A DNA stretch of 64,000 nucleotides from Bradyrhizobium sp. CCGB01 (GTDB taxonomy: Bacteria > Pseudomonadota > Alphaproteobacteria > Rhizobiales > Xanthobacteraceae). Each line of letters opens with the position of its first letter. Within the stretch, counting starts at the first letter, position 1. A program made the position numbers and the translations under genes. The notes below the pieces were generated by a model. That model was given only the letters and a program-made list of their open reading frames with translations. It was not told the origin of the DNA and did no database searches. The stretch covers positions 8,556,001 to 8,620,000 of the forward strand of contig NZ_JANADK010000001.1 in assembly GCF_024199795.1 (NCBI RefSeq), written 5' to 3'. This document shows positions 63,678 through 64,000 of the stretch, piece after piece.

Positions 63678-64000
63678 TCACGCCATCATCGCCTTCAACG
63701 CCGTTGCCGCCGAGGCGTAGCCGCCGCGCGCACCGTCGATGAAATGGACGTGATCGCTGCGCAGCGCCGACGGCGTGAAGCAGGTCATCATCGCGGCGTC
63801 CTGCTGGTAGAGGCCGTAGCGCACAATGCCGTCGCGGGCCGCCGCCGCGAGACGGTCGCTCAACGCGCGCTCGAGCTGCGGCGTGCAGTCGAGGATCATG
63901 CGCAGGCCATCATCATATTTGCGGAAGTCCGAGTTCTCGACCACCTGGCGCTTGTAGACGTTTGGCACGAAGCCGCCGACGTTGAGGTCGAAGCGCATGA
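63678..64000 (-). CDS. DUF3095-like protein, 3' end only
   Basis: At least 106 C-terminal residues; the frame reaches the window edge, so the 5' part is missing. The Met at 63998 is probably internal. The phrases NSDFRKYDDGLRMILDCTP and YQQDAAMMTCFTPSALRSDHVHFIDGARGGYA recall DUF3095 proteins, adenylate-cyclase-related proteins of about 390 aa. Identification is from memory of the family and is moderate only. Confidence 0.6.
   Translation of the reverse strand, partial: MRFDLNVGGFVPNVYKRQVVENSDFRKYDDGLRMILDCTPQLERALSDRLAAAARDGIVRYGLYQQDAAMMTCFTPSALRSDHVHFIDGARGGYASAATALKAMMA

Overview
This 64-kb window is GC-rich chromosomal DNA from an alphaproteobacterium, most likely Bradyrhizobium or a close relative (Nitrobacteraceae/Rhizobiales). 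The basis is the gene content: CpdR next to N-formylglutamate amidohydrolase, a ROSE-type thermosensor before a small heat-shock gene, alphaproteobacterial ornithine decarboxylase with homospermidine synthase, HisN-type histidinol phosphatase, and many dispersed palindromic intergenic repeats of the kind common in that genus. There is no rRNA, phage or CRISPR array. One tRNA (Val-GAC) and one insertion sequence, an IS481-family element with a dead transposase, are present.

Layout. 0-7.6 kb: a catabolic locus with a mandelate-racemase-like enolase enzyme, a sulfatase, a FadR-type GntR regulator, a carbohydrate-type ABC importer (binding protein and two permeases but no ATPase) and a shikimate-dehydrogenase-like enzyme whose substrate-binding serines are gone. 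7.7-11 kb: Nudix hydrolase, small secreted proteins and an orphan 429-aa protein. 11-15.2 kb: tRNA-Val, cpdR, N-formylglutamate amidohydrolase, a probable suhB/mmgR-type sRNA, hisN and a Bug-type binding protein. 15.4-23.9 kb: divergent LysR/TauE, LysE, a class III cyclase with TPRs, a membrane-anchored RoxA-like dihaem protein with an extra N-terminal domain, and a lipase-like hydrolase. 24-26.4 kb: hsp20 under an RpoH-like promoter and ROSE element, and a secreted hydrolase. 26.9-33.2 kb: gltB and gltD. 33.35-34.62 kb: the IS481 element, inserted exactly in the loop of a repeat palindrome.

34.7-47.4 kb: a beta-barrel porin, kdsD, a carboxymuconolactone-decarboxylase-like gene divergent from an HxlR-type regulator with two 17-bp operators between them, NfeD and an SPFH protein, hemH, a MAPEG protein, a NicO metal exporter with its DUF1007 partner, and an M3 oligopeptidase. 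47.4-52 kb: a polyamine region (long structured leader resembling the speF motif, ornithine decarboxylase, GNAT, RidA, homospermidine synthase), predicted to convert ornithine to putrescine and then sym-homospermidine. 52-59 kb: acetoacetate decarboxylase, MgtC, and a predicted Zur-controlled zinc operon read leftward: an 82-aa His-rich membrane microprotein, ABC ATPase, permease, zinc-type binding protein, COG0523 GTPase, WD40 protein and possibly mgtC. 59-64 kb: a two-gene split permease, Fe-type superoxide dismutase, GNAT, MATE exporter, DUF2147 protein and the 3' end of a DUF3095-like gene cut by the window edge.

The items most worth follow-up are the zinc operon with its leading histidine-rich microprotein and WD40 gene, the RoxA-like fusion protein, the catabolic locus with altered active sites, and the three RNA elements (ROSE, suhB-like sRNA, speF-like leader). 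All family assignments come from reading the sequence and remembered family motifs; no database search was run.
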